DNA of 64,000 bases from Streptomyces sp. CMB-StM0423 (GTDB taxonomy: Bacteria > Actinomycetota > Actinomycetes > Streptomycetales > Streptomycetaceae): positions 5,335,001-5,399,000 of the forward strand of contig NZ_CP025407.1 of assembly GCF_002847285.1 (NCBI RefSeq), in the 5' to 3' direction. Position 1 is the first letter of the stretch; each line of letters starts with the position of its first letter. Shown here in pieces: positions 10,439 to 19,533 of the stretch. Made by a program: the position numbers and the translations under genes. The notes beneath the pieces were generated by a model. It made no database searches. It worked only from the letters and a program-made list of their open reading frames with translations, and had not been told where the DNA came from.

Positions 10439-11158
10439 GTGGCGGAGTTCGAGCTGAGCGGAGCTGGTGAGGCGAAGGCGACGGTCGGTCCCCGGGAGGA
10501 GCCGATCCGCGTCCTCGTCGTGGACGACCATGAGCTCTTCCGCCGCGGCTTGGAGATCGTCCTCGCGCAGGAGGAGGACATTCAGGTCGTCGGCGAGGCG
10601 GGCGACGGCGCCGAGGCCGTGGACAAAGCCGCCGACCTCCTTCCCGACATCGTGCTGATGGACATCCGGATGCCGCGGCGCAGCGGCATCGAGGCGTGTA
10701 CCGCCATCAAGGAAGTCGCCCCCAGCGCGAAGATCATCATGCTGACGATCAGCGACGAGGAAGCCGACCTCTACGACGCGATCAAGGCGGGCGCGACGGG
10801 CTATCTGCTCAAGGAGATCTCCACCGACGAGGTCTCCACCGCGATCCGCGCCGTGGCCGACGGGCAGTCGCAGATCAGCCCGTCGATGGCGTCGAAGCTG
10901 CTGACCGAGTTCAAGTCGATGATCCAGCGCACCGACGAGCGGCGGCTCGTGCCGGCGCCGCGGCTGACCGACCGCGAGCTGGAAGTGCTCAAGCTCGTGG
11001 CCACCGGGATGAACAACCGCGACATCGCCAAAGAGCTGTTCATCAGCGAAAACACGGTGAAGAACCACGTGCGCAACATCCTGGAGAAGCTGCAGTTGCA
11101 CTCCCGGATGGAAGCCGTCGTCTACGCCATGCGCGAGAAGATCCTCGAAATCCGCTGA
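10439..11158 (+). CDS. NarL/LuxR-type response regulator, orphan
   Basis: 239 residues, GTG start at 10439. The receiver domain has the acidic pair D29-D30 in VLVVDDHELF, the phospho-acceptor Asp at about 75 in IVLMDIRMP, Thr in MLTISDEE and Lys in GYLLKEIS. The C-terminal LuxR helix-turn-helix reads LTDRELEVLKLVATGMNNR...ISENTVKNHVRNIL. No histidine kinase gene is adjacent, so it is an orphan regulator. The acidic N-terminal extension of about 20 residues is poorly conserved in type, so an internal start is possible. The target genes are unknown. It lies in the conserved hpf-secA interval and is followed by a terminator region shared with the convergent gene. Confidence 0.93.
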   Translation: MAEFELSGAGEAKATVGPREEPIRVLVVDDHELFRRGLEIVLAQEEDIQVVGEAGDGAEAVDKAADLLPDIVLMDIRMPRRSGIEACTAIKEVAPSAKIIMLTISDEEADLYDAIKAGATGYLLKEISTDEVSTAIRAVADGQSQISPSMASKLLTEFKSMIQRTDERRLVPAPRLTDRELEVLKLVATGMNNRDIAKELFISENTVKNHVRNILEKLQLHSRMEAVVYAMREKILEIR

Positions 11159-11165
11159 CGCCTCA

Positions 11166-11215
11166 CGGGCGCCGCGGCGGCGCCCGAGCCCCGCGCGCAC
11201 ATCAAGCCGCGGGGC
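11166..11215. terminator. Bidirectional terminator between convergent genes
   Basis: Two hairpins sit between the response regulator and the convergent glycosylase gene: 9-bp arms CGGGCGCCG/CGGCGCCCG at 11166-11186, and 8-bp arms GCCCCGCG/CGCGGGGC at 11188-11215. Either could stop transcription from both sides. Confidence 0.65.
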
Positions 11216-11230
11216 CCGGCGGCCGGGACT

Positions 11231-12430
11231 TCAGCCCGCGGCCACGGCCTTCTCCGCCGCCCGTGCGAGCGGCGTGTGCAGTTCCGGCGGGCTGACCCGC
11301 TCGACCCGCACCGACTGCGCCCCGATCCAGCTCGCCGCCTCCGCGAGCGCCGCCGCCGTGGGCTCCACGGCCTTCGCCGGCGTGACGCCGTTCGGCCGGT
11401 CCGCGCCCAGCGTCACCTGGCGGGCGACGAGCGTGTTGCCCTCGCGCCCCGGGTCGACCCGGCCGACGAGCCGGCCGCCGGCGAGCACCGGCATGGCGAA
11501 ATACCCGTGTATCCGCTGGGGCTTCGGCACGTACGCCTCCAGCCGGTGGGTCAGTCCGAAGATCCGCTCCGTGCGCGGCCGGTCCCAGATCAGGGAGTCG
11601 AAGGGGGAGAGCAGCGTCGTCCTGTGCCGCCCCCGCGGGGCGTCTGCCAGCGCCTCCGGGTCGGCCCACGCCGGCTTGCCCCAGCCCTCGACGTCCACCT
11701 CGACCAGCTCCGTGTCCCCCACGACGGCGGCGACCTGCTCGCCTTTGAGACGGTGATAATCAGCCAGGTCCGCGCGGGTGGCCACGCCGAGGGCGCGGCC
11801 CGCCTGGGCGACCAGCCGGCGCAGGCACTCCTCGTCCGTCAGGTCGTCGTGGAACAGGGCGTCAGGCACGGCGCGCTCCGCCAGGTCGTACACCCGCTTC
11901 CAGCCGCGCCGGGCCGTGACGACCACCTCGCCGGCGTCGAGCAGCGTCTCCACCGCGATCTTCGTCTCCGACCAGTCCCACCACGGGCCGCCCTTCTTCG
12001 CCCCGCCCAGGTCCGTGGAGGTCAGCGGGCCGTCGGCGCGCAGCCGGTCCACGACGGCGGCGCGGGAGCCCTCCGGGTCCTGCAGATAGTGCCAGCGGTA
12101 GCCGCGGGCGCGGCGGTCCCGGCGGCGGAAGGCGAACAGCGGCCACTCCTCGATGGGCAGGATGCACGCCGCGTGCGACCAGTACTCGAACGCGGCCGTC
12201 CCCGACCAGTACGCCGACTCCACGGCCTCGCGGCCGACGGCGCCCAGGCGCGCGTACGGCACCAGCTCGTGCGACCGGGCGAGCACCGAGATCGTGTCCA
12301 ACTGCACCGCGCCCAGCCGCCGCAGCACCCCGCGGGCACCGGCGCGGCGGTCGGGCGCGCCGAGCAGCCCCTGGGCGCGCAGGGCGATACGGCGGGCGTC
12401 GTCGGCGGAGAGAGACACGTTCGCGGTCAT
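11231..12430 (-). CDS. YcaQ/AlkX-type DNA glycosylase (HTH_42 winged-helix family)
   Basis: 399 residues, close to the size of E. coli YcaQ. Family features include the N-terminal catalytic helix AVQLDTISVLARSHELV, WSHAACILPIEEWPLF, YDLAERAVPDALF and the C-terminal DSLIWDRPRTERIFG. HTH_42 glycosylases remove bulky N7-alkyl adducts and unhook interstrand crosslinks. The catalytic tripeptide here is Q43-L44-D45, the Q-x-D form of the YcaQ (AlkX) branch rather than the Q-x-Q form of AlkZ-type self-resistance enzymes. It is therefore most likely a general crosslink-repair enzyme. The ATG at 12430 fits the start of family similarity; a longer 422-residue frame would add an atypical N-terminus. It is convergent with the response regulator gene. 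Confidence 0.88.
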   Translation of the reverse strand: MTANVSLSADDARRIALRAQGLLGAPDRRAGARGVLRRLGAVQLDTISVLARSHELVPYARLGAVGREAVESAYWSGTAAFEYWSHAACILPIEEWPLFAFRRRDRRARGYRWHYLQDPEGSRAAVVDRLRADGPLTSTDLGGAKKGGPWWDWSETKIAVETLLDAGEVVVTARRGWKRVYDLAERAVPDALFHDDLTDEECLRRLVAQAGRALGVATRADLADYHRLKGEQVAAVVGDTELVEVDVEGWGKPAWADPEALADAPRGRHRTTLLSPFDSLIWDRPRTERIFGLTHRLEAYVPKPQRIHGYFAMPVLAGGRLVGRVDPGREGNTLVARQVTLGADRPNGVTPAKAVEPTAAALAEAASWIGAQSVRVERVSPPELHTPLARAAEKAVAAG

Positions 12431-12550
12431 GCCGGCGAGCGTAGAGCCTGCCTCTGACAACCCGGCCCGAAGCCCTGTCCGGCGTCCGGCCTGCGCCACC
12501 GCCCGGTCCCGCTCTCGCCGCCCCGCCTGCCCCGGCGCCCGGCCTGCGGG

Positions 12551-13153
12551 TCAGCCCGCCGTCCGCGCCGGGTACGTCGCACGCGCCCCGTACGGCACCT
12601 GCGGGGCCAGGCCCAGGTCCGAGGGCAGCAGCGAAGCCACCCAGGCGTCCCGCCGCACGCCCCGGTGGATGAGCCGCGAGCGCAGCACGCCCTCCATCGT
12701 GAAGCCGGCCTTGCGTGCCACCGACCGCGACCCCTCGTTCCCCACCTGCGCCAGCCACTCCAGCCGGTCCGCGCCCAGCTCCGTGAACGCCCAGCGGGCC
12801 AGCGCCGCGACCGCCTCGCCCGCATACCCCTGCCCGCGGTGTCCGGGGGCGGTCCAGAAGCCGACCGAGCGGACCCGCTCCTCCGGCCCGGCGGCCCGCC
12901 CGACGCCCGCCGAGCCCACCAGCGCGCCGCTCTCCAGGTCGGTGAGGACCAGGTCGTACTGCCGGTCCTCGCGCCAGCCGGCGGGGATGATCTTCAGTAC
13001 GTACTCCTCCGCGTGCTCCCGCTCGTACGGCGACGGGACCGGCAGCCAGCGCTGGATGCCGGGGTCCTGGCAGGCGGCCAGGACGGCGTCGATGTCACCG
13101 GGCTCCGCGGGGCGGAGCAGCAGGCGCTCGGTGACCAGCGTGATCGGGTCCAT
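12551..13153 (-). CDS. GNAT acetyltransferase, RimJ-like (copy 1)
   Basis: 200 residues from the ATG at 13153. It shows a GNAT fold of the RimJ/RimL type: TERLLLRPAEPGDIDAV at the N-terminus, the acetyl-CoA pyrophosphate loop region GFWTAPGHRGQGYAGEA, and the C-terminal NEGSRSVARKAGFTMEG signature. Such enzymes acetylate protein N-termini, antibiotics or small amines; the substrate cannot be read from sequence. It is clearly paralogous to the next gene upstream, sharing DIDAVLAACQDP, VPSPY, RRDAWVASLLPSDLGL and other blocks. The two look like a tandem duplication, probably co-transcribed with 96 bp between them. Confidence 0.88.
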   Translation of the reverse strand: MDPITLVTERLLLRPAEPGDIDAVLAACQDPGIQRWLPVPSPYEREHAEEYVLKIIPAGWREDRQYDLVLTDLESGALVGSAGVGRAAGPEERVRSVGFWTAPGHRGQGYAGEAVAALARWAFTELGADRLEWLAQVGNEGSRSVARKAGFTMEGVLRSRLIHRGVRRDAWVASLLPSDLGLAPQVPYGARATYPARTAG

Positions 13154-13249
13154 GAAGAAGATTGTCCGCTTCCCCGGCGGGCCGCGCCAGCAGCACAGTT
13201 GGACACCCCGTGCGCTTTCGGACACCCACGGCTACGGCTGCGGCTACCG

Positions 13250-13834
13250 CTACGGCGCCGGCAGATACGGCAGCCGCGACTCCAGCCCGAGGTCCGAGGG
13301 CAGCAGCGACGCCACCCAGGCGTCGCGCCGCGTGCCGTGGTTGACGAACCACGAGCGCAGCGTGCCCTCCATCGTGAACCCCGCCCCCAGCGCCACCGCC
13401 CGCGACGGCTGGTTGCCCACCTCGGCGAACCACTCCACCCGGTCGATGCCGACCTCCGTGAACGCCCACCGCACCACGGCCGCCACCGCCTCCGCCGTGT
13501 ACCCCCGCCGCCGCTGCTCCGGCGCCGTCCAGTACCCCAGCTCCGCGACCCGCTCCGCGTGCCGCGACGGCGTGAAGCCGACGAGCCCCATCGAGCCCAC
13601 CAGCGCCCCGCCGTCGCGGGTGAAGACGCCGAAGTTGTACATGGTGTCCTCGCGCCAGCCCGAGGGGCTGACCTTGAGGACGAAGTCCTCGGCGTGCCCG
13701 CGCCCGTACGGCGACGGTACGCGCGTCCAGCGCTGCACGTCCGGGTCCTGGCAGGCGGCCAGGACGGCGTCGATGTCGCCGGCTTCCATGGGCCGCAGCA
13801 GCAGCCGGTCGGTGTCGAGTGTGACGGGTTCCAT
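13250..13834 (-). CDS. GNAT acetyltransferase, RimJ-like (copy 2)
   Basis: 194 residues, ATG at 13834, upstream partner of the paralogue at 12551-13153. It has the same layout: TDRLLLRPMEAGDIDAV, GYWTAPEQRRRGYTAEA for acetyl-CoA binding, and NQPSRAVALGAGFTMEG. It differs in the central region (MYNFGVFTRDGGALVG), which would shape the acceptor site, so substrates may have diverged. It is transcribed away from secA, whose promoter lies in the shared intergenic region. The region from 13835 to 14140 otherwise holds only the secA promoter and leader. Confidence 0.88.
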   Translation of the reverse strand: MEPVTLDTDRLLLRPMEAGDIDAVLAACQDPDVQRWTRVPSPYGRGHAEDFVLKVSPSGWREDTMYNFGVFTRDGGALVGSMGLVGFTPSRHAERVAELGYWTAPEQRRRGYTAEAVAAVVRWAFTEVGIDRVEWFAEVGNQPSRAVALGAGFTMEGTLRSWFVNHGTRRDAWVASLLPSDLGLESRLPYLPAP

Positions 13835-13958
13835 CCACGGATTCTCCGCCCGCGCCCCCCGCCCCGCCACGGCTTTTCCGCCCCGCCACCCCCGCGTGCA
13901 CACCCCCGTCACGGCGGCCCGGCGCGGCCTTTGCGGCACTTTCCGCGGGGTTCGGGCG

Positions 13959-13987
13959 TTGACACGTACGGTGACGGCACCTAACGT
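13959..13987 (+). promoter_or_regulatory. Promoter of secA, vegetative sigma type
   Basis: TTGACA at 13959-13964, a 17-bp spacer and TAACGT at 13982-13987 form a near-ideal housekeeping promoter. It would give a leader of roughly 145 nt before the secA GTG. The surrounding gap 13835-14140 contains no gene. Confidence 0.7.
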
Positions 13988-14140
13988 CCGTGGGCTGGAC
14001 CTCCCGGGGCGCCCGCGTCCTCGCATACGATGGCCGGTGCGGCCGTGGGCTCCGCGAGGCCCGAGAGGAGCCCCAGAGGACAGGGGCCGCACCAGCGCAC
14101 CCGACCGTGCCAGGCCCGACCGGCAAGGAGCCAGCCCAAA

Positions 14141-16984
14141 GTGTCCGTCTTCGGAAAGATCATGCGCGCAGGCGAAGGAAAGATCCTGCGCAAGCTCAAC
14201 CGCATTGCGGACCAGGTCAACTCCATCGAAGAGGACTTCACCGACCTCTCCGATGCCGAGCTGCGCGCACTGACCGAGGAATACAAGCAGCGCTACGAGG
14301 ACGGCGAGTCCCTCGACGACATCCTGCCCGAGGCGTTCGCCACCGTGCGCGAAGCGGCCCACCGCATCCTCGGCGAGCGGCACTACGACGTCCAGATCAT
14401 GGGCGGCGCGGCGCTGCACGAGGGCTACGTGGCCGAGATGAAGACCGGCGAGGGCAAGACCCTGGTCGGCACCCTGCCCGCGTATCTGAACGCGATCTCC
14501 GGCAAGGGCGTGCACATCGTCACGGTCAACGACTACCTCGCCCAGCGCGACTCCGAGTGGATGGGCCGCGTCCACCGCTTCCTGGGCCTGTCGGTCGGCT
14601 GCATCCTCGCCAACATGCCGCCGGCGCAGCGCCGCGAGCAGTACAAGTGCGACATCACCTACGGGACGAACAACGAGTTCGGCTTCGACTACCTCCGCGA
14701 CAACATGGCGTGGTCGAAGGACGAGCTGGTGCAGCGCGGCCACAACTTCGCGATCGTCGACGAGGTCGACTCCATCCTCATCGACGAGGCCCGTACGCCG
14801 CTGATCATCTCCGGCCCCGCCGACCAGGCCACCAAGTGGTACGCCGACTTCGCCAAGCTCGTCACCCGGCTGGCCAAGGGCGAGCCCGGCGACCCGCGCC
14901 TGGGCAAGCAGGAGACCGGCGACTACGACGTGGACGAGAAGAAGCGGACCGTCGCCATCCATGAGGCGGGCGTCGCCAAGGTGGAGAACTACCTGGGCAT
15001 CGACAACCTCTACGAGTCCGTGAACACCCCCCTGGTCGGCTATCTGAACAACGCCATCAAGGCCAAGGAGCTGTTCAAGAAGGACAAGGACTACGTCGTC
15101 ATGAACGGCGAAGTCATGATCGTCGACGAGCACACGGGCCGTATCCTCGCGGGACGCCGCTACAACGAGGGCATGCACCAGGCGATCGAGGCCAAAGAGG
15201 GCGTCGACATCAAGGACGAGAACCAGACGCTCGCCACGATCACCCTGCAGAACTTCTTCCGCCTCTACAAGCGCCACGACCGCGACGGCAAGGAAGAGCC
15301 CGGCCTGGCCGGCATGACCGGTACGGCCATGACCGAGGCCGCCGAGTTCCAGCAGATCTACAAGCTCGGCGTGGTGCCCATCCCCACCAACCGGCCGCTG
15401 GCGCGCATGGACCAGTCCGACCTGATCTACCGGACCGAAGAGGCGAAGTTCGACGCCGTCGTCGACGACATCGAGGAGAAGTACAAGAAGGGCCAGCCGG
15501 TGCTGGTCGGTACGACCTCGGTGGAGAAGTCCGAGTACCTCTCGCAGCAGCTCAGCAAGCGCGGCGTGCAGCACGAGGTGCTCAACGCCAAGCAGCACGA
15601 CCGCGAGGCCATCATCGTCGCCCAGGCCGGCCGCCGGGGCGCGATCACCGTCGCCACGAACATGGCCGGCCGCGGCACCGACATCAAGCTCGGCGGCAAC
15701 CCCGACGACCTCGCCGAGGCCGACCTGCGCCAGCAGGGCCTGGACCCGGTTGAGCACGCCGAGCAGTGGGCGGCGGGGCTGCCGGACGCGCTGAAGAAGG
15801 CGGAGACGGCGGTCAAGGCCGAGTACGAGGAGGTCAAGGGCCTCGGCGGGCTGTACGTGCTGGGCACCGAGCGGCACGAGTCGCGGCGTATCGACAACCA
15901 GTTGCGCGGCCGCTCCGGCCGCCAGGGCGACCCCGGCGAGTCCCGCTTCTACCTCTCCCTCGGCGACGACCTGATGCGGCTCTTCAAGGCGCAGTTGGTG
16001 GAGCGCGTCATGTCGATGGCCAACGTGCCGGACGACGTGCCGATCGAGAACAAGATGGTCACCCGCGCCATCGCCTCCGCCCAGTCGCAGGTCGAGCAGC
16101 AGAACTTCGAGACGCGCAAGAACGTCCTGAAGTACGACGAGGTCATGAACCGCCAGCGCGAGGTCATCTACGGCGAGCGCAAGCGGGTGCTGGAGGGCGA
16201 GGACCTGCACGAGCAGGTACGTCACTTCATGGACGACACCATCGACGCCTACATCCAGGCCGAGACCGTCGAGGGCTTCGCCGAGGAGTGGGACCTCGAC
16301 CGGCTGTGGCGGGCCTTCAAGCAGCTCTACCCCGTCTCCGTGACGGTCGAGGAGCTGGAGGAGGCCGCGGGCGACCGGGCGGGCATCACGCCCGAGTTCA
16401 TCGAGGACATGGTCAAGGAGGACGTCCGCGCGCAGTACGACAAGCGTGAGGAGCAGCTCGGCCCGGAGATCATGCGCGAGCTGGAGCGCCGGGTCGTGCT
16501 GTCGGTGCTGGACCGCAAGTGGCGTGAGCACCTCTACGAGATGGACTACCTCCAGGAGGGCATCCAACTGCGCGCGATGGCGCAGAAGGACCCGCTGGTG
16601 GAGTTCCAGCGCGAGGGCTTCGACATGTTCAACGCCATGATGGACGGCATCAAGGAGGAGTCCGTCGGCTACCTGTTCAACCTGGAGGTCCAGGTCGAGC
16701 AGCAGGTCGAGGAGGTCCCGGTGCAGGACGCGGCGCCCGCCGACGCCGCGCCGCAGGACGCGGCCCCGGCCCCGGCGATCCTCGCCAAGGGCCTCGACCA
16801 GCCGCAGCGCCCCGACCGGCTGCACTTCTCCGCCCCCACGGCGGAGGGCGGCGTCGAGGAGGGCGAACTGGCCACCGACGGCGCCCAGGCCGCCACCTCC
16901 GGCGGCCCGGGCGACGGCCGTACCCGCGCGGAGCGCCGCCGGGCCCAGAAGGGCGGCTCGAAGGGCAAGCGGCGCAAGAAGTGA
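14141..16984 (+). CDS. secA: Preprotein translocase ATPase SecA
   Basis: 947 residues, GTG start at 14141 with AAGGAG 10 nt upstream. SecA is the cytoplasmic and membrane-bound motor that drives unfolded preproteins through SecYEG. Visible features are Walker A in MKTGEGKT near residue 100, [11 protein letters not shown], the DEAD-box-like [14 protein letters not shown], the MTGTA motif, [10 protein letters not shown] and the [12 protein letters not shown] motif of the second motor domain. The C-terminus is a Pro/Ala-rich linker ending in a very basic [11 protein letters not shown] tail. The Cys/His zinc motif that binds SecB in proteobacteria is missing, as is normal for actinobacterial SecA1. 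It is followed by a strong terminator, so it is probably a single-gene unit. Confidence 0.98.
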   Translation: MSVFGKIMRAGEGKILRKLNRIADQVNSIEEDFTDLSDAELRALTEEYKQRYEDGESLDDILPEAFATVREAAHRILGERHYDVQIMGGAALHEGYVAEMKTGEGKTLVGTLPAYLNAISGKGVHIVTVNDYLAQRDSEWMGRVHRFLGLSVGCILANMPPAQRREQYKCDITYGTNNEFGFDYLRDNMAWSKDELVQRGHNFAIVDEVDSILIDEARTPLIISGPADQATKWYADFAKLVTRLAKGEPGDPRLGKQETGDYDVDEKKRTVAIHEAGVAKVENYLGIDNLYESVNTPLVGYLNNAIKAKELFKKDKDYVVMNGEVMIVDEHTGRILAGRRYNEGMHQAIEAKEGVDIKDENQTLATITLQNFFRLYKRHDRDGKEEPGLAGMTGTAMTEAAEFQQIYKLGVVPIPTNRPLARMDQSDLIYRTEEAKFDAVVDDIEEKYKKGQPVLVGTTSVEKSEYLSQQLSKRGVQHEVLNAKQHDREAIIVAQAGRRGAITVATNMAGRGTDIKLGGNPDDLAEADLRQQGLDPVEHAEQWAAGLPDALKKAETAVKAEYEEVKGLGGLYVLGTERHESRRIDNQLRGRSGRQGDPGESRFYLSLGDDLMRLFKAQLVERVMSMANVPDDVPIENKMVTRAIASAQSQVEQQNFETRKNVLKYDEVMNRQREVIYGERKRVLEGEDLHEQVRHFMDDTIDAYIQAETVEGFAEEWDLDRLWRAFKQLYPVSVTVEELEEAAGDRAGITPEFIEDMVKEDVRAQYDKREEQLGPEIMRELERRVVLSVLDRKWREHLYEMDYLQEGIQLRAMAQKDPLVEFQREGFDMFNAMMDGIKEESVGYLFNLEVQVEQQVEEVPVQDAAPADAAPQDAAPAPAILAKGLDQPQRPDRLHFSAPTAEGGVEEGELATDGAQAATSGGPGDGRTRAERRRAQKGGSKGKRRKK

Positions 16985-17004
16985 TGCCGTAGTACGTCAC
17001 CGCA

Positions 17005-17038
17005 CGGCGGGGCCGGTCCGGAAGGACCGGCCCCGCCG
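17005..17038 (+). terminator. Terminator after secA
   Basis: A perfect 15-bp inverted repeat (CGGCGGGGCCGGTCC and its complement) closed by a GGAA tetraloop starts 20 nt after the secA stop. Confidence 0.88.
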
Positions 17039-17207
17039 TCGTCATGCGGGGTCCCCCGTCGTCGTACGCGGCGGAGGGCTCCCTCCCGTACGCCCCAGGC
17101 CGTACCCGCGGCCGCGGGCGCGAACGCCCGCCGCCCGCAAGCCCAACAACGGGATGAGGGGCGGGCGCGGACAGCGCGCCCTGCCCCTCTCGTCCCGAGG
17201 AGGGTTC

Positions 17208-18003
17208 ATGCGGGGAAGGGCCAGACGGGCGGGTGGCGCCACCACCGCCGCGGCCCTGGCGGCAGCGCTGACCGCAGGGCTGATCGGCCCGGCCGGAGCC
17301 CGGCCGCCGCCTTCGGCGGCGGCCGGGGAGCCGGTGCAGGTGACACGCGGCCCGAGCGGGTGGGTGACGCTGCCCACCGGTGACCGGGTACGGGCCGTTC
17401 GCGGGGACCGGGTGCTGATCGAGCGCGGCCCGGGCCGGGAGGGGATGCCGATGCGCACGTACGAGTCGGAGGGCCACACCTACGTCGTAATGAGGGACGC
17501 GGAGAAGCTGATCGCGGACGGCACGGTGGACCGCCAGCTTTTCGACGTGACGTTGCGGAGCCGGCCGGAGTACCTACGGCACGAGCGCGACGGCATCGAG
17601 TTGATCGTCGGCTACCGGGGCAGGCGCCCCACGGCGCGTGCGGAGTTGCACGGGGTGAAGGGCACCGAGGTCGGGCGCGGATTCCCGGCGATCAACGCCG
17701 AGGCGGTCACCACGCCCCATGCGGAAGCCGGCGCGGCGTGGCGGGCGCTGACCCGGGAGGCGGACGGGCCCGGCGGTGCCGGTGGAGGTGCTGGGGCCGG
17801 CGGCCGGGACCGGCCTGAAGTCGCTGGAGGTGTGGGCCTCCGCGGACGGCGGCGCGCAGTGGACGGAACTGGCCGTTGAGGACGGGATGGTGAGGATTCC
17901 GACCCCCGCGGCGGGCGGCTCCGTGTCCTTGAAGGCGAAGGCCGTGGACGAGGACGGGAACACCGTCTCGCAGACGATCACGGATGCCTATCGGGCGCGG
18001 TGA
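17208..18003 (+). pseudogene. Remnant of a secreted subtilisin-like (S8) protease, catalytic domain deleted
   Basis: The ATG at 17208 has a good GAGGAGGG ribosome-binding site and opens a signal peptide (Ala-rich, ending near GPAGARPPP). It continues with the prodomain pattern of large Streptomyces S8 proteases: SGWVTLPTGDRVRAVRGDRV, GHTYVVMRDAEKLIADGTVD and RQLFDVTLRSRPEYL. After WRALTREADG (about 17765) the frame degenerates into Gly/Arg-rich sequence and stops at 17879. In another frame, from about 17776 to 18003, a typical C-terminal end of the same family appears: LKSLEVWASADGGAQW and AVDEDGNTVSQTITDAYRAR. The entire catalytic domain with Asp, His and Ser is absent. I read this as one gene that lost its middle and also shifted frame. 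A functional short secreted protein from the first frame (224 residues) cannot be excluded. Confidence 0.75.
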
Positions 18004-18062
18004 TCTCCGGTACGGGACGGGGCGCCGGCCCCGTCCCGTACCCGCGGGGCCACCGGCCGTCC

Positions 18063-18704
18063 TTATGCGCGGTCGCGCTCCGGGCTGGGGGCCATTTCGA
18101 CGGCGGCGCAGCGCCAGCGGTGGTCGGGGCCCAGTTCCAGGCGGAAGGCCAGGGCGCGGAGCCGGTCGCCCACGGCGATGCGGGCGAAGCCCTCGATGGC
18201 GTCGGGTGCGGGGCGGCAGTAGCCGCAGGCCCGCAGTTCCGGGCGGGGGCCGTCGCGCAGGGGCAGGTCGTCGGCGAACGCCGCGAGTTGGTCGTAGGCG
18301 CGGCCGGTGGTGTGGCCGAGGAGCCAGTGCATCGGCCGCTGGCCGCTGAGCGCGAGCATCAGCCGTTCGGCGAACCACTCGTGCGGGCGCAGTTCCCCCG
18401 CAGGGGGGCGCGCGGGCAGGCGGCCGGGGCGGCGGGTGTCGCGCCGGTTCGGCGGGGCGGTACGGCCGCGGGGCCGCCGGGGTTTCCCCCGCGGTGGCCG
18501 GCGGGCGGGGCTCCGGCGGTGTGCCGCGCCGAACGCCGCGCCGTGCGGAGAGTCGTACGGCGGCCCCTGTGCCGGTTCGTGTGGCCGGCCGGCCGCGGCG
18601 TCCCCGGCCCGTTCGTCCCCGGCCCGTTCGTGCCCGGTTCCCGTGCCGGCGGCCGGCTCGTTCCGCTCCGGCCCGCCTTCCGGCCGGGTGCGTGTGGTCG
18701 TCAC
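18063..18704 (-). CDS. Rv3235 family protein
   Basis: 213 residues from a GTG at 18704 that follows GGGGGTGA. The first 90 residues are low-complexity, charged and Pro/Arg-rich, with a short HERAGDERAGDAAAG repeat. The conserved part is C-terminal: HEWFAERLMLALSGQRPMHWLLGHTTGRAYDQL, then a CGYC pair and a beta-rich end (RLRALAFRLELGPDHRW). This resembles the actinobacterial family typified by M. tuberculosis Rv3235, encoded near secA there too. Its function is unknown. No signal peptide or membrane segment is seen, so it is probably cytoplasmic. It is transcribed opposite to the following gene. Confidence 0.8.
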   Translation of the reverse strand: MTTTRTRPEGGPERNEPAAGTGTGHERAGDERAGDAAAGRPHEPAQGPPYDSPHGAAFGAAHRRSPARRPPRGKPRRPRGRTAPPNRRDTRRPGRLPARPPAGELRPHEWFAERLMLALSGQRPMHWLLGHTTGRAYDQLAAFADDLPLRDGPRPELRACGYCRPAPDAIEGFARIAVGDRLRALAFRLELGPDHRWRCAAVEMAPSPERDRA

Positions 18705-18934
18705 GCTGTCACCCCCGTGATGCGTGTGGTTCGCGATGCACGAAGGTCTACCGGCGACCCTCACCACCCCGCAACGCCCGCCGCCCCCTCGTCCGGCCGC
18801 CGGAGAATTCACCCCTCCAGGTGACGCACCCGCTCCGGCGCCCGCCCGCCGGCCCGTCACGCCTGCGACGGGCCTCGCACACGGTGCCGTCGCCGCGGGC
18901 CCGGCCGGCCCACTCGGACGGGGGACCGCCGCCG

Positions 18935-18946
18935 TATAGTTCGCTC
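18935..18946 (+). promoter_or_regulatory. -10 element of a probable leaderless transcript
   Basis: TATAGT at 18935-18940 ends 6 nt before the ATG at 18947, and no ribosome-binding site is present. This is the spacing expected when transcription starts at the A of the start codon. A -35 element is not obvious. Confidence 0.5.
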
Positions 18947-19459
18947 ATGCGCGTGTACGTACCCATGACCCCGGCCGGCCTGGCGCGGGCGCACGAGGCC
19001 GGTGAGCTGGGCCCGGCGCCGCTGGTTGCCTACGCCGTGACCCCGGCGCTGCGCGAGTGGTACGTCTCGGACAACCTCGAAGAGCTGGAGTACGCGGCCC
19101 TCACCCGCGCGGCCCAGGCGTCGCTGCGGCTGCTGGCGATCGCCCCCGCCCCCGGTGCCCCGCCGCGCCGGGTCGTGGTCGCGGTGGAGCTGCCCGAGGG
19201 CGCCGCGGCGGCCGACCCCGATCGGGGGATGGACCCGGCCGCGATCGGCGAGGTACGGGTCGCGGCGGCCGTGCCGCTGAAGCTGGCGGCGGCGGTGCAC
19301 GTGGACGCGGACGACGCGGCGGCGGACGTCGCGGCGGCCGTGGCCGCGCTGGGCGCCGCGGACGCCGGGGACGACGACGCACGGTTCACGGTCGACGGTG
19401 CGGAGGACCACGAGCTGCTCTGGTACGGCGTACAGGAGATCGAGAACCTGGTCGGCTGA
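18947..19459 (+). CDS. Conserved actinobacterial protein, DUF6912 type
   Basis: 170 residues, ATG at 18947, probably leaderless. It begins MRVYVPMTPAGLARAH, contains ALREWYVSDNLEELEYAALTRAAQASLRLL and ends DGAEDHELLWYGVQEIENLVG. I recognise this as the small conserved protein found next to secA and glutamate dehydrogenase genes in Streptomyces, called DUF6912. It is rich in Ala and acidic residues, with no signal peptide or membrane span. The function is unknown. It is followed by the HAD hydrolase gene after 74 bp and may be co-transcribed with it. Confidence 0.8.
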   Translation: MRVYVPMTPAGLARAHEAGELGPAPLVAYAVTPALREWYVSDNLEELEYAALTRAAQASLRLLAIAPAPGAPPRRVVVAVELPEGAAAADPDRGMDPAAIGEVRVAAAVPLKLAAAVHVDADDAAADVAAAVAALGAADAGDDDARFTVDGAEDHELLWYGVQEIENLVG

Positions 19460-19533
19460 GCCGCCGGGCCGCGCCGGCGCCGCCGGAGCGGCTCTCCGGC
19501 CCGGTTGTCAGACCGGCCGGTTACCGTTCTGGG

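Noticed and set aside
13250-16825. 1191-codon minus-strand frame extending the GNAT gene
   Set aside because: The part beyond 13834 is antisense to secA; the GNAT domain starts cleanly at the ATG at 13834.
17776-18003. Independent small gene of 75 codons
   Set aside because: Its sequence matches the C-terminal end of S8 proteases and has no ribosome-binding site, so it is better explained as part of the pseudogene.
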